Of a stretch of DNA of 64,000 nucleotides, positions 45,014-54,891 are shown in pieces. The DNA is taken from assembly GCA_902610175.1 (NCBI GenBank), contig CACLUR010000001.1:310001-374000 (forward strand), read 5' to 3'. Under the pieces are notes generated by a model. The model ran no database searches. It was given only the letters and a program-made list of their open reading frames with translations, and was not told where the DNA came from. Every line of letters begins with the position of its first letter. Positions within the stretch are counted from its first letter, which is position 1. Origin of the DNA: an uncultured Alphaproteobacteria bacterium (GTDB lineage: Bacteria > Pseudomonadota > Alphaproteobacteria > HIMB59). The position numbers were made by a program, and so were the translations under genes.

Positions 45014-45655
45014 TTATTTGTATTTCAAATACTCATCCTTAGTCCCAACATGAGCATTGATTTTAGTAGTCTCATATCCATAGATTTTTTCATTTAACGA
45101 ACAATCTTTCCAAAAGTCTTGAATGTTAAAAATTTCAGGGTAAGGATGCAAAGAGTTTTTTCTAATAATATGACAACCTTGAAATGAAGTATTGCATATT
45201 TTTGATGGAAAGTTAATAAGCCCTTCATTATTTACTTCAAGATCAAAATTATTATTTTTAGAATTTATAAGAAGGACACTATCAAAACTTTTATTTTCAT
45301 CAAAAAATTTAATTGATTTTTCTAATTCATTTTCAAAGGACTGGTCCCATAAATTATCTGTATTTAGAATTACTGTATCGTTTGTTTGTATGTTTTTTAT
45401 ACCACCTCCTGTTCCTAAGATAGTTTCTTCATAAGAAATTGTAATATCAGGGTAATTTTCAGAGATAAATCTTTCTAACATATTATGTTTATAGTGGGTA
45501 TTGATATAAATTTTATCAAATGACATGTTTTTAATGAGATCGATTGCATAGCTAATAAGTGTTTTATTTTTTATTTTTAATAAGGGTTTAGGGATATCTT
45601 TGGTTAAGTTATCCATTCGCATTCCATAACCTGCAGCTAATATTAGAGCGTCCAT
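45014..45655 (-). CDS. murU: Sugar-1-phosphate nucleotidyltransferase, MurU-like
   Basis: A 213-residue nucleotidyltransferase with the signature LILAAGYGMRM-x10-KPLLKI and the product-site GTGGGIKNI. Its ATG is adjacent to the end of the phosphotransferase gene. In alphaproteobacteria and Pseudomonas, MurU makes UDP-MurNAc from MurNAc-1-phosphate in peptidoglycan recycling, next to AmgK. The order here, tsaE-amgK-murU, supports that role over other sugar nucleotidyltransferases of the same fold. Confidence 0.75.
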   Translation of the reverse strand: MDALILAAGYGMRMDNLTKDIPKPLLKIKNKTLISYAIDLIKNMSFDKIYINTHYKHNMLERFISENYPDITISYEETILGTGGGIKNIQTNDTVILNTDNLWDQSFENELEKSIKFFDENKSFDSVLLINSKNNNFDLEVNNEGLINFPSKICNTSFQGCHIIRKNSLHPYPEIFNIQDFWKDCSLNEKIYGYETTKINAHVGTKDEYLKYK

Positions 45656-46624
45656 TTAACTTGTTTTGTTATATATCTCCATAAATATTTCTCTTAAATC
45701 CCAAAGTCTTAAATATTCGACATGTTTAAATATTTGAGCCCATGTATTTTTTCTAAAGACTTTAAGATATTTTGGTTTTCCAGCATTATATAATTGCACC
45801 CAATTACCAAGAATTCTCAGATTACGTAAAAGACTAATCATATGAATGTCTGACCTAAGCTGCTTGAGATTAAGTTTCATTCTTCTTGCATAAAGCTTCA
45901 ATAATTTATCTTCGACTTTGGTAGAATAAGATCTCCTAGCATCAAAAATCAATGAAGAAATATCTAATAATGGATGGTTGTAGTGAGTATCTTGATGATC
46001 AATAACATAAACTTTTTGATTGTAATAAATTAAATTATCTAAAAAAAAATCACCGTGAGTTAAAGTTGGTTTAAATTTTCTATATTTTTCAGTACTTTTT
46101 TTCAGAGATACTTTCACAAGTTTATTGAGATAAAAACCAATTTGGATCTTGTGATCATAGTGGTCAATAAAAGTCTCAATACCGTTCAATGCATCCTTTA
46201 GTAAATTATTTTGTGATTTTACTTGAACGCCTGAAAACTTTTTCTTGGTTTTTTGAAGATTTGTAAGAGCTCTCACAGCCAATGGAAGTATTTTTTTAAT
46301 TTGTGGTTTTTGGAAATATTTTGATGCATTTGCAATAGGGAAATAATCCATGATTACAAACTTATATAAATTACTTTGGTCAATTATTTTTGGTGTATTA
46401 ACATTTTGAGAGATTAAAATATCAGTTGCTTTAATATATTTTTGATAATCGCTAGGTTTATTTAAAAAAGAGAGGACAAGTAATGATTGATTTGCTGTTT
46501 TACATAATTTGAAAATTTTTTCTGATGCATCAGACTTGAAATTTAAAAAGCCCCCTATTTTAAAATTTTTATTTTGAAGGTGGTTTTTTATTTTGATTAG
46601 ATTTATTTTATTTTGTGAAGCCAT
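45656..46624 (-). CDS. amgK: APH-fold sugar kinase, AmgK-like
   Basis: A 322-residue aminoglycoside-phosphotransferase-fold kinase. The catalytic loop is THGDFFLDN (Asp192, Asn197) and the metal-binding Asp lies in YVIDHQD (Asp209). The protein is very basic. AmgK phosphorylates the anomeric position of MurNAc or GlcNAc ahead of MurU, the next gene. Similarity beyond the kinase core is modest, so the substrate is assigned by neighbourhood. It overlaps tsaE by 22 bases. Confidence 0.72.
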   Translation of the reverse strand: MASQNKINLIKIKNHLQNKNFKIGGFLNFKSDASEKIFKLCKTANQSLLVLSFLNKPSDYQKYIKATDILISQNVNTPKIIDQSNLYKFVIMDYFPIANASKYFQKPQIKKILPLAVRALTNLQKTKKKFSGVQVKSQNNLLKDALNGIETFIDHYDHKIQIGFYLNKLVKVSLKKSTEKYRKFKPTLTHGDFFLDNLIYYNQKVYVIDHQDTHYNHPLLDISSLIFDARRSYSTKVEDKLLKLYARRMKLNLKQLRSDIHMISLLRNLRILGNWVQLYNAGKPKYLKVFRKNTWAQIFKHVEYLRLWDLREIFMEIYNKTS

Positions 46625-47052
46625 TTTTTATTACTTGATTTTATCTCTATATTTCTTTTCTCACCAGTAACCGAAATATTAATAGATAAAGCCATATGAT
46701 TATATCTTTTAATAAGATTTTCTAATGGCCACTCAATAAGAACACAATTATCATTAAAATACTCATCCAAATCTAGTTTGTTATTTTGGACTTGATAAAA
46801 ATCAAAGTGAATAATATTAAACTTATTAAAATTGTAAATATGTTCTCTTTGATACGTGGGGCTCCCTTGGAAGGAAAAAGTTTTTTTTTCTGACTTGCTA
46901 ATTTCACTTAAGATATATCTGATTAGAGTTGTCTTACCAGAACCGGCCTCTCCCTCAAAAAAAATAATCTGGTTTTTAGAAATAGACCTAGATATTTTTC
47001 TAGCTAAAGGTTTTAACTCAATTTCATTTGAGACTGCAAATCTCAAACTCAA
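46603..47052 (-). CDS. tsaE: tRNA threonylcarbamoyladenosine biosynthesis ATPase TsaE
   Basis: A 149-residue P-loop protein. Walker A is GEAGSGKTTLIRYIL, a SPTY motif follows, then IHFDFYQ and the Walker B-like VLIEWPLE typical of TsaE. It drives the TsaB/TsaD complex that modifies A37 of ANN-decoding tRNAs. The start is a TTG directly after the metK stop. Confidence 0.88.
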   Translation of the reverse strand: MSLRFAVSNEIELKPLARKISRSISKNQIIFFEGEAGSGKTTLIRYILSEISKSEKKTFSFQGSPTYQREHIYNFNKFNIIHFDFYQVQNNKLDLDEYFNDNCVLIEWPLENLIKRYNHMALSINISVTGEKRNIEIKSSNKKWLHKIK

Positions 47053-48225
47053 TTAAGCTAGCGATTTGAAATCGGACACTAAATCTAGAGCTTCCCATGA
47101 AAAAGCTCCTGAAGAGCTGTCATGTGTTCTACCAAAGTGACCGTAAGCTGCTGTTTGTTCGTAAATTGGCTTGTTTAACTGTAATTTCTCTCTGATTCCT
47201 CTTGGAGAAAGATTCATAATGTCAGGTATCGCAGACTCAATTTTTGCTTCATCTATTTTATTAGTGCCTTGAGTATTCACATATATTGACAACGGTTTGG
47301 CTACACCGATTGCATAAGACAACTGGATAGTACACTGATCACATAAACCGGCAGCAACAATATTTTTTGCTAAGTATCGTGAAGCATAAGCGGCAGAGCG
47401 GTCGACTTTTGTAGGATCTTTTCCAGAGAAAGCCCCTCCACCGTGAGGTGCTGCACCACCATAGGTGTCGACAATAATTTTTCTTCCTGTTAATCCCGTA
47501 TCACCATCTGGTCCTCCAATTACAAAATTACCTGTTGGATTTACGTAGTATTCTTTATCATCTAAATTTTTTAATAACTCTTCAGGGATAGATTCTTTTA
47601 ATGCTGGATTTACTATTTCTTTAACATCAGCAGGAGATAATCCATCAGCATGTTGTGTTGATATCACAACAGATGTAACTGCACTTGGTTTACCATCAAC
47701 GTATTTAAGAGTTACTTGGCTTTTTGAGTCAGGCTCTAATCCTTTTAAGCTACCGTCTTTTCTACCCTTAGCCATTATCTCTAAGATTTTATGAGAATAA
47801 AAAATTGGTGCCGGCATCAGTTCAGGTGTTTCCGTACAAGCGTATCCAAACATAATTCCTTGGTCACCTGCCCCCTCGTCTTTGTCAGATGATGAGTCTA
47901 CACCCATTGCAATATCTGCAGATTGTCCGTGAAGTAAATATTGGATATCTGCGGTTTGCCAATGAAAACCATCTTGCTCATAGCCGATGTCTTTTATGCA
48001 CTCCCTTACTTTTAAAATAATTTCATCTTTGTCTTCTTGGACTGGTCCTCTTACTTCACCAGATAAAACAACTTTGTTGGTTGTTGTTAATGTTTCGCAA
48101 GCGACTCTAGCAAATGGGTCTTTGGAGATAAAATGATCGACAACTGCATCAGAAATCCTATCAGAAACTTTATCTGGGTGTCCCTCAGACACTGACTCAG
48201 ATGTAAAAATATAATTTTTTCTCAT
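47053..48225 (-). CDS. metK: S-adenosylmethionine synthetase
   Basis: A 390-residue MetK. Start ATG 48225 was chosen because the protein then begins [19 protein letters not shown]; a longer frame from 48270 would run back through ahcY. Motifs are [17 protein letters not shown] and [20 protein letters not shown]. It makes SAM from methionine and ATP. One base separates it from the ahcY stop, so synthesis of SAM and removal of SAH are co-expressed. Confidence 0.95.
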   Translation of the reverse strand: MRKNYIFTSESVSEGHPDKVSDRISDAVVDHFISKDPFARVACETLTTTNKVVLSGEVRGPVQEDKDEIILKVRECIKDIGYEQDGFHWQTADIQYLLHGQSADIAMGVDSSSDKDEGAGDQGIMFGYACTETPELMPAPIFYSHKILEIMAKGRKDGSLKGLEPDSKSQVTLKYVDGKPSAVTSVVISTQHADGLSPADVKEIVNPALKESIPEELLKNLDDKEYYVNPTGNFVIGGPDGDTGLTGRKIIVDTYGGAAPHGGGAFSGKDPTKVDRSAAYASRYLAKNIVAAGLCDQCTIQLSYAIGVAKPLSIYVNTQGTNKIDEAKIESAIPDIMNLSPRGIREKLQLNKPIYEQTAAYGHFGRTHDSSSGAFSWEALDLVSDFKSLA

Positions 48226-48226
48226 T

Positions 48227-49507
48227 TTAGTACCTATATGTATCTTTCTTAAATGGACCTTGTTGCTCAACTCCTAAATAATCGCTTTGTTCCTTGGACA
48301 TTTCAGTCAATTTAGCACCAACTTTTTGTAAATGAAACATTGCAACCATTTCATCTAGTTTTTTAGGAAGGACATAGACTTTATTTTCATAGTTTTTGTA
48401 ATTCTCCCAGATTTCGATTTGAGCTAAAACCTGATTTGAGAATGACGCACTCATCACAAAACTAGGATGGCCAGTGGCATTACCTAGGTTCACTAACCTT
48501 CCCTTTGAAAGAATTATTAGCTTCTTACCATCCGGAAATGTTACTTGGTCAACTTGAGGTTTTATCTCTTCCCATTTATAGTTTTGCAAATCATCTATTT
48601 GAATTTCATTATCAAAGTGTCCGATATTACAGACAATTGCTCGGTCTTTCATTTCTCTCATATGGTCTTGGGTAATGATATCTTTGTTGCCTGTTGCAGT
48701 TACAAATATATCAGCATACTTACATGCATCATCCATAGTGACAACCTCATAGCCTTCCATTGCTGCTTGAAGTGCACAAATAGGATCAACTTCTGTTACT
48801 TGAACTCTAGCCCCGGCCCCTCTTAATGAAGCTGCGCTACCTTTTCCAACATCTCCAAACCCAGCAACAACTGCAACTTTACCAGCCATCATTACATCAG
48901 TTCCTCTTCGAATACCGTCTACTAAACTCTCCTTACAACCATATAAATTATCAAATTTACTTTTTGTTACCGAGTCATTCACATTTATAGCTGGAACTTG
49001 AAGAGTTCCTTTAGATGCCATTTGCTCTAAACGAAGAACGCCTGTGGTAGTTTCTTCAGATAGTCCTCTAACATTTTTTAATAGCTCAGGGTACTTCTCG
49101 TGCATTCGAAGTGTTAAGTCTCCGCCATCGTCTAGTATCATATTAGGCTCCCACCCATCTGCCTCAATTGTTTGATCAATACACCACCAAAATTCCTCTT
49201 CATTCATACCCTTCCAGGCAAAAACAGGTGTACCGCTTTGGGCAATCGCAGCAGCTGCATGATCTTGAGTAGAGTAAATGTTACAAGAACTCCATCTACA
49301 TTTGGCGCCAAGTGCTACAAGTGTTTCAATTAAAACAGCAGTTTGGATGGTCATGTGAAGGCAACCCATAATATTGGCTCCAGCCAACGGTTTTGAATCT
49401 CCATATTGTTCACGAATAGCCATTAATCCTGGCATTTCAGTTTCTGCTATTTCAATTTCTTGTCTCCCGAATTCATGTTGGGAAATATCTTTTACTTTGT
49501 AATCCAC
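48227..49507 (-). CDS. ahcY: S-adenosylhomocysteine hydrolase
   Basis: A 426-residue AhcY with GTG start and a strong AAAGGAGGG site. Motifs are [36 protein letters not shown], the NAD loop [10 protein letters not shown], and a C-terminus ending DTYRY. It splits SAH into adenosine and homocysteine. Adenosine goes to the kinase encoded just upstream, and homocysteine is the acceptor for methionine synthesis, possibly by the MetE-like protein at 42471. The 55-base upstream gap is too short for a known SAH or SAM riboswitch. Confidence 0.95.
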   Translation of the reverse strand: MDYKVKDISQHEFGRQEIEIAETEMPGLMAIREQYGDSKPLAGANIMGCLHMTIQTAVLIETLVALGAKCRWSSCNIYSTQDHAAAAIAQSGTPVFAWKGMNEEEFWWCIDQTIEADGWEPNMILDDGGDLTLRMHEKYPELLKNVRGLSEETTTGVLRLEQMASKGTLQVPAINVNDSVTKSKFDNLYGCKESLVDGIRRGTDVMMAGKVAVVAGFGDVGKGSAASLRGAGARVQVTEVDPICALQAAMEGYEVVTMDDACKYADIFVTATGNKDIITQDHMREMKDRAIVCNIGHFDNEIQIDDLQNYKWEEIKPQVDQVTFPDGKKLIILSKGRLVNLGNATGHPSFVMSASFSNQVLAQIEIWENYKNYENKVYVLPKKLDEMVAMFHLQKVGAKLTEMSKEQSDYLGVEQQGPFKKDTYRY

Positions 49508-49562
49508 TTAACCCTCCTTTTAGATAGACTATTTAAAATAAAATATGATTTATTCTTCATTA

Positions 49563-50516
49563 TCAAGCTCTTTTTATCCTTGGTCCCAGCTGCTGAATAA
49601 CTTCTTCAGCCTTTCTATTACCATTTTTAAGCGCTTCATCGACAGGTTTTCCAGATAAGTAAAAATCTAAAAATCCTGCAGCAAAATTATCTCCAGCACC
49701 TGTTGTGTCCAAAACATTTTCTATTTTTTGAGCAGATTGATGTTTTACATCGTCTTCAAAAAAATAATATGCACCCTCAGCACCAGAGGTCATAACAATT
49801 TTTTTTCCAAAATTTTTAAAAAAAGAACTCACATCTGCCATTGAATCAGATTGTGTAAACATCTTTGCTTCATCAAAATTACAAAAAACTAAATCTACAT
49901 TATCAGTTATAAAATTTTTTAATTCATCTCTGTGTCGATCAACACAAAAAGGGTCTGACAATGAAAGAGATATTTCTATGTTTTTTGATTTTGCAATATC
50001 TGAAAATTTTTTGAGTGTTTTTTTTGTTAGTTCATGATCCCAAAGATATGACTCCATGTACACATGATCAATTGAATTGAGTATATCCTCATTAACTTCG
50101 TCTGGATTTAATTGTGAACCTATTCCTATGTGTGTAGCCATTGTTCTTTCACCATCGGGTGAAACTAAAATATTACAGCAGCCAGTTGGAAGATCTGTTT
50201 TATTGGAGACACCTTTAAACGAGATATTTTCTTTTTGTAAATCTTGAACAAAAGCATTTCCATACTCATCATCATTGACCTTGCCGTAAAAACTTGCCTC
50301 ATGAGAGCCAAAGTTTAATTCATGGATAGTATTACATACTGACCCACCCGAAGTAATTAATGGATTATCGAAATTTGACCTAATTTCCTTAATTTGAGAC
50401 TCCTCAATCAATGTCATAGAGCCTTTAGTTAATTTCAGATTATTGATGACACTGTCCTCTACCTGGCATATGACATCAACCAAAGCAGTCCCTACCCCTA
50501 GAATTTTTTTCACCAC
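49563..50516 (-). CDS. PfkB-family kinase, probable adenosine kinase
   Basis: A kinase of about 317 residues from GTG 50516. An open frame continues to 50609, but only from 50516 does the protein start in family style (KKILGVGTALVDVICQVED). PfkB signatures are GGSVCNTIHEL near the start and DTTGAGDNFAAGFLDFYLSG near the end. Position beside ahcY suggests removal of adenosine from SAH hydrolysis. Ribokinase-like substrates cannot be excluded. No clear ribosome site precedes the start. Confidence 0.8.
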   Translation of the reverse strand: MVKKILGVGTALVDVICQVEDSVINNLKLTKGSMTLIEESQIKEIRSNFDNPLITSGGSVCNTIHELNFGSHEASFYGKVNDDEYGNAFVQDLQKENISFKGVSNKTDLPTGCCNILVSPDGERTMATHIGIGSQLNPDEVNEDILNSIDHVYMESYLWDHELTKKTLKKFSDIAKSKNIEISLSLSDPFCVDRHRDELKNFITDNVDLVFCNFDEAKMFTQSDSMADVSSFFKNFGKKIVMTSGAEGAYYFFEDDVKHQSAQKIENVLDTTGAGDNFAAGFLDFYLSGKPVDEALKNGNRKAEEVIQQLGPRIKRA

Positions 50517-50802
50517 ATGAAAGTAAGGGATTTTAAACAGAGATCTATTAAAAAATCCTGAATTTCTTATGAAAGTTGAACATAAATGTGAATTGTTTTT
50601 GATGTGCAAAATGCGAATCAGGTCAGAATTAGGGCTATTAAAAATGGACCTAAATAATATTTTTTAAGAGATATTCGTAGTTTTGGAAAATTTGATAAAA
50701 ACCTGTGAATATTTTCAAATTACTTGTTAATTGAATCTTTAATTTCCAATTGAATTTATTGGCTTTTCAGAATTTAATACAAAATAAATTGACTAAGATT
50801 GT

Positions 50803-50847
50803 CTATAGATTGTATAGTCACTAGGCAATAAACACTACATCTAGTGA
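50803..50847 (+). promoter_or_regulatory. Candidate NrdR boxes upstream of nrdA
   Basis: ACACTACATCTAGTGA (50832-50847) has perfect CACTA/TAGTG arms around four bases and fits the NrdR-box consensus. A weaker partner, CTATA-N5-TATAG (50803-50817), lies about 30 bases upstream, near the usual three-turn spacing of box pairs. NrdR would repress nrdAB when dATP is high. The rest of the 367-base gene-free stretch (50517-50883) is AT-rich, holds the presumed promoters, and shows no small gene or RNA I recognise. Confidence 0.6.
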
Positions 50848-50883
50848 TTATTCAAAAAAGTACACTTAAACTTGGTAGGAAGA

Positions 50884-53622
50884 ATGGAAACAAATAACGC
50901 AGAATCACTTGAAAATTCAACAAAAAACACAGTTATAAATAAGCAAAACGAAGAAATAAACTTGCTAAGTCTCAGTGTTGTAAGGCGTGATGGATCTATA
51001 ACACCTTTTAAATCTGACAAAATTGCAAATGCTATAAGAAAAGCATTTTTGGCACAAACTGATCTTCGTGATAGCAAACAAATTGACAAAAATGTTTCAG
51101 TGTTAACTGAAACAGTCACCGCGGCTCTAACTAGACGTATTGCAAACGGTGATATGATTCATATCGAGGATATCCAAGACCAAGTGGAATTGGCCCTCAT
51201 GAGAGGTGAGCATCATAAAGTAGCTCGCGCTTATGTACTTTACAGAGAACAAAGAGCTAACCAACGTTATAAGACTGCTCAGCTGAATGAACAAATTGGT
51301 GCCAAAGTATCCACAATGGCTGTTACCAAAAGAGACGGTAACAAAGAGGATATCTCTTTAGAAAAAATTACAAATCGCATTTCTATTTTGTCAAACGGTT
51401 TAGAGATAGATCCTATTACAATTGCTCAAAAGGCAATTCAAGGTCTTTACGATGGTATCACAACAAATGAAATTGATACTTACCTAGCAGAAACAGCTGC
51501 TGCTTTGACAGTTGAACATCCCGATTACTCATATCTAGCTGGGAGGATTAAAGCTAATGCTCTACATAAAGAAACACCAGGTTTTATAATTGCAACAAAA
51601 AATCTTTATGAGGATGGTTTATTGCGCGATGAATACTATGAAAAAGTAAAAGCTAACGCTGAAGAGATTGAAAAAATTATTGACTACGATCGTGATTATT
51701 ACTTTGATTATTTTGCATTGACTACTTTGTTCAGAGCTTATCTTTTACAATCAAATAATAAAACAGCAGAAAGACCTCAGGATTTATGGATGAGAGTCGC
51801 TTTATGTGTGTCTGGAGATAAGTTTGATTTTTATCAAGTCAAGAAAACTTATGACAGCCTATCTCAAGGTTTCTACACACACGCAACTCCCACTCTATTT
51901 AATAGTGGTTTAAAGATGCAACAATTGTCGTCCTGTTTTCTAATTGGAATGGAAGATGACTCTATCGAAGGAATTTTTAATACTGTAAAAGACTGCGCTT
52001 TAATCTCAAAAACCGCTGGTGGCATTGGTCTTCATGCTCATAACATTAGAGGTGGCGGTAGCCGTATTAAGTCAACCAATGGCAAGTCTAATGGATTGAT
52101 ACCTTTCCTTAAAATTTTTAATGAAACAGCAAGGTCTGTTGATCAGGGTGGAGGTAAAAGAAAAGGCTCTTTTGCTGTCTATTTGGAGCCATGGCATGCA
52201 GACATTGAAGCTTTTTTAGAGCTTAGAAAAAATACGGGAGCTGAAGAATTTAGAGCCAGAGACTTATTCTATGCTTTATGGATCCCTGATTTATTTATGG
52301 AAAGAGTCGAAGAAGATGCCGATTGGACTCTCATGAGTGAACACGAGTGCCCTGGTTTATCAGATACATATGGCAAGGAGTTTGTTGATCTTTATACAAA
52401 ATATGAAAATGAAATGCCTGACTTAAAAAGAATAAAGGCAAGAGCATTAATGTCTAAAATCATTGAAGCCCAAATTGAAACTGGTCAGCCATACATGCTT
52501 TACAAAGATGCTGTTAATAACAAGTCTAACCAAAAAAATATTGGTGTCATTAAATCTTCTAATCTATGTGCAGAAATAGTGGAGTATTCTGAAAAAGATG
52601 AAACTGCTGTTTGTAACCTTGCATCAATTGCATTACCAAAATTTGTAACTGATGAAAGTAAATTTGATTATCAAAACTTATATCAGGTTGCAAAACTGGC
52701 GACTAAGAATTTAGATCAAGTTATTGATATAAATTTTTACCCTACTAATAAAACTGAAAACTCGAATAGTCGTCACCGCCCTATTGGTCTTGGTATACAA
52801 GGTTTAGCAGATGTTTATTTTAAAATGAATATTCCTTATGACTCCGTTCAAGCGCAAATAATTAATAAACAAATTTTTGAGACAATTTATTTTGGAGCTT
52901 TAGAAGCATCAATGGAACTTGCTACTGATAAGGGGCCTTACTCTACTTTTAAAGGTTCCCCTCTATCTGAAGGGAAATTCCAATTTGATCTTTGGGATGT
53001 GAAACCATCAAGTATGTGGGACTGGAAGGGATTAATGGAGAAAATCCAAAAGCATGGTGTTCGAAACTCTTTGACTACTGCATGTATGCCTACAGCCTCC
53101 ACTGGTATTATCCTAGGAAATACTGAAACGTTCCAAGTACAAACATCAAACATTTATAAAAGACAAACTCTCTCAGGTGAATTTTTATTAGTAAATCGTC
53201 ACCTTGTTAAAGAGCTTATGAAGAGAAACTTATGGAGCAAAGAATTACGTGATCAAATTATTTTGGAAAATGGCTCTGTACAAAATATTGAAGGATTTCC
53301 TGAAGACTTAAAAGATGTTTATAAAACTGTTTGGGAAACATCTCAAAAAACAGTTATAGATATGGCAGCTGATAGAGCGCCATTTATTGACCAAACCCAA
53401 TCTATGAACTTATGGTTGGCAACACCTACTTTTGGAAAAGTAAACTCCATGCATATGTATGCATGGAAAAAAGGCTTAAAAACAGGCATGTATTACCTGC
53501 GAAGCCGATCAGCCGTAGACGCAGTTAAAGTAACAGTGTCTTCTGAAAAAAAAGCAAAAGAGTCTTATGTCAAAGAGGCGCAATCTAATGAACCCGAAGA
53601 TTGTGTAACATGTAGTGCGTAA
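50884..53622 (+). CDS. nrdA: Class Ia ribonucleoside-diphosphate reductase, alpha subunit
   Basis: A 912-residue NrdA. ATG 50884, preceded by TAGGAAG, was chosen over an in-frame TTG at 50872. The N-terminus carries an ATP-cone (VVRRDGSITPFKSDKIANAI), with a second cone-like repeat at about 145-235 (VTKRDGNKEDISLEKITNRI). The catalytic domain has TPTLFNSGL-x5-SSCFL, NLCAEI and SAVDAVKVTVSS. The C-terminal CVTC is the redox-relay pair reduced by thioredoxin or glutaredoxin. It makes deoxynucleotides with NrdB and is probably controlled by NrdR. Confidence 0.95.
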   Translation: METNNAESLENSTKNTVINKQNEEINLLSLSVVRRDGSITPFKSDKIANAIRKAFLAQTDLRDSKQIDKNVSVLTETVTAALTRRIANGDMIHIEDIQDQVELALMRGEHHKVARAYVLYREQRANQRYKTAQLNEQIGAKVSTMAVTKRDGNKEDISLEKITNRISILSNGLEIDPITIAQKAIQGLYDGITTNEIDTYLAETAAALTVEHPDYSYLAGRIKANALHKETPGFIIATKNLYEDGLLRDEYYEKVKANAEEIEKIIDYDRDYYFDYFALTTLFRAYLLQSNNKTAERPQDLWMRVALCVSGDKFDFYQVKKTYDSLSQGFYTHATPTLFNSGLKMQQLSSCFLIGMEDDSIEGIFNTVKDCALISKTAGGIGLHAHNIRGGGSRIKSTNGKSNGLIPFLKIFNETARSVDQGGGKRKGSFAVYLEPWHADIEAFLELRKNTGAEEFRARDLFYALWIPDLFMERVEEDADWTLMSEHECPGLSDTYGKEFVDLYTKYENEMPDLKRIKARALMSKIIEAQIETGQPYMLYKDAVNNKSNQKNIGVIKSSNLCAEIVEYSEKDETAVCNLASIALPKFVTDESKFDYQNLYQVAKLATKNLDQVIDINFYPTNKTENSNSRHRPIGLGIQGLADVYFKMNIPYDSVQAQIINKQIFETIYFGALEASMELATDKGPYSTFKGSPLSEGKFQFDLWDVKPSSMWDWKGLMEKIQKHGVRNSLTTACMPTASTGIILGNTETFQVQTSNIYKRQTLSGEFLLVNRHLVKELMKRNLWSKELRDQIILENGSVQNIEGFPEDLKDVYKTVWETSQKTVIDMAADRAPFIDQTQSMNLWLATPTFGKVNSMHMYAWKKGLKTGMYYLRSRSAVDAVKVTVSSEKKAKESYVKEAQSNEPEDCVTCSA

Positions 53623-53655
53623 GATTTTCAATCAATTTAATTTAAGGAGCAAGTC

Positions 53656-54645
53656 ATGATATCTAAAGGATGTAAATCAATTTTCCCTATTCAACACCAA
53701 GAAATTTTCGATCGTTACAAGCAACACGTTCAAGCATTTTGGACACCTGAGGAGGTGTCTCTTCAAGATGATTTAAGAGATCTAAAAACCCTAGGAGAAG
53801 GAGAAATACATTTTATCAAACATGTGCTTGCATTTTTTGCAAATTCAGAGGCAATGATAAATGAAAATCTAGCATCCAGATTTTATAATGAGATTTTAAT
53901 TCCTGAGTCTCGATTGTTTATCACCATGCAAATGCTAAATGAGTCTATTCACGCAGAAATGTATGGTTTACAAATTGAAGCTTATGTAGAGGACCCTTCA
54001 GAAAAAGATAAGCTATTTTCTGCTATTCAAAACGTTCCTTGTATTAATAAAAAAGCACAGTGGGTTTCAAAATGGCTAAATGGAAATCAAAATTTATTAA
54101 CACGCTTAATTGCCTTTGGTTTAGTTGAAGGATTATTTTTTGCTGGATCCTTTTGTGCCATATATTACTTTAGAAAAAGAGGTTTGCTTCCAGGCTTAGC
54201 CTTATCAAATGACTGGATAGCCAGAGATGAGGGAATGCACTTCAGTTTCTCAGCTTTGATGTTTAAAACATTAAGTGAAAAGTTTAATAAAGGAACCTTG
54301 TCAGATGAAGATATTAAATCAATGGATTTAATACCTGGTCCTGTTCCACAGTCTGAGTTCGAAGAAATAGTCAGAGAAGCAGTAGAGTTTGAAAAAGAAT
54401 TTGTTACTGACGCACTTCCTGTTGATCTCATTGGTATGAACAAGGAAATGATGTGTATGTATATTGAAGCTGTTTCAGATCGAATTGCTGATCTTTTTGG
54501 ATTTGAAAGGGTATTTAATACCGAAAACCCATTTGATTTCATGAGAGCTCTTGATGTTCAAAACGTGACTAATTTCTTCGAAAAAAGGGTGTCTGAATAC
54601 CAGCGTCCAACAGATCGTTCTTTGTCTTTTGACGAGTCTTTCTAA
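53656..54645 (+). CDS. nrdB: Class Ia ribonucleoside-diphosphate reductase, beta subunit
   Basis: A 329-residue NrdB of the di-iron ferritin-like fold. Iron ligands lie in LAFFANSEAMINENLA, NESIHAEMY, LVEGLFFAGSF and WIARDEGMHFSF. The radical Tyr is expected in the NESIHAEMYGLQIEAY segment. It has its own ribosome site (AAGGAGCAA) 33 bases after nrdA and provides the tyrosyl radical. Confidence 0.95.
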   Translation: MISKGCKSIFPIQHQEIFDRYKQHVQAFWTPEEVSLQDDLRDLKTLGEGEIHFIKHVLAFFANSEAMINENLASRFYNEILIPESRLFITMQMLNESIHAEMYGLQIEAYVEDPSEKDKLFSAIQNVPCINKKAQWVSKWLNGNQNLLTRLIAFGLVEGLFFAGSFCAIYYFRKRGLLPGLALSNDWIARDEGMHFSFSALMFKTLSEKFNKGTLSDEDIKSMDLIPGPVPQSEFEEIVREAVEFEKEFVTDALPVDLIGMNKEMMCMYIEAVSDRIADLFGFERVFNTENPFDFMRALDVQNVTNFFEKRVSEYQRPTDRSLSFDESF

Positions 54646-54885
54646 GTGGAAGTCAAGATTTATAGTAAAGACAACTGTATTTTTTGCACTAAAGCCAAGG
54701 CAGTTTTATCCTCACATAACCCCCAAGTATTAATGCTTGATGAGGATTACAGCCGTGATCAGTTTTTTGAAATATTTCCAACTGCCAAAACATTTCCCCA
54801 AATCATAATCAACGGTGAGAAAATTGGTGGCTACCATGAGCTAGAGCGTTGGATGGCATTTAATAAACCTGACGATGATTTCTAG
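54646..54885 (+). CDS. Glutaredoxin (NrdH/Grx-like electron donor)
   Basis: A 79-residue glutaredoxin-fold protein with redox pair CIFC, cis-proline in TFPQI and GSH-site-like IGGYHELERW. Its GTG directly follows the nrdB stop, so it is translated with the reductase and is probably its dedicated reductant. The YSKDNCIFCTKAK start is of class I Grx/NrdH type. Confidence 0.85.
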   Translation: MEVKIYSKDNCIFCTKAKAVLSSHNPQVLMLDEDYSRDQFFEIFPTAKTFPQIIINGEKIGGYHELERWMAFNKPDDDF

Positions 54886-54891
54886 TTTTAA

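Noticed and set aside
49508-49562. Possible SAM/SAH riboswitch before ahcY
   Set aside because: The gap is only 55 bases and shows a plain ribosome site without the conserved cores of known SAM or SAH aptamers.
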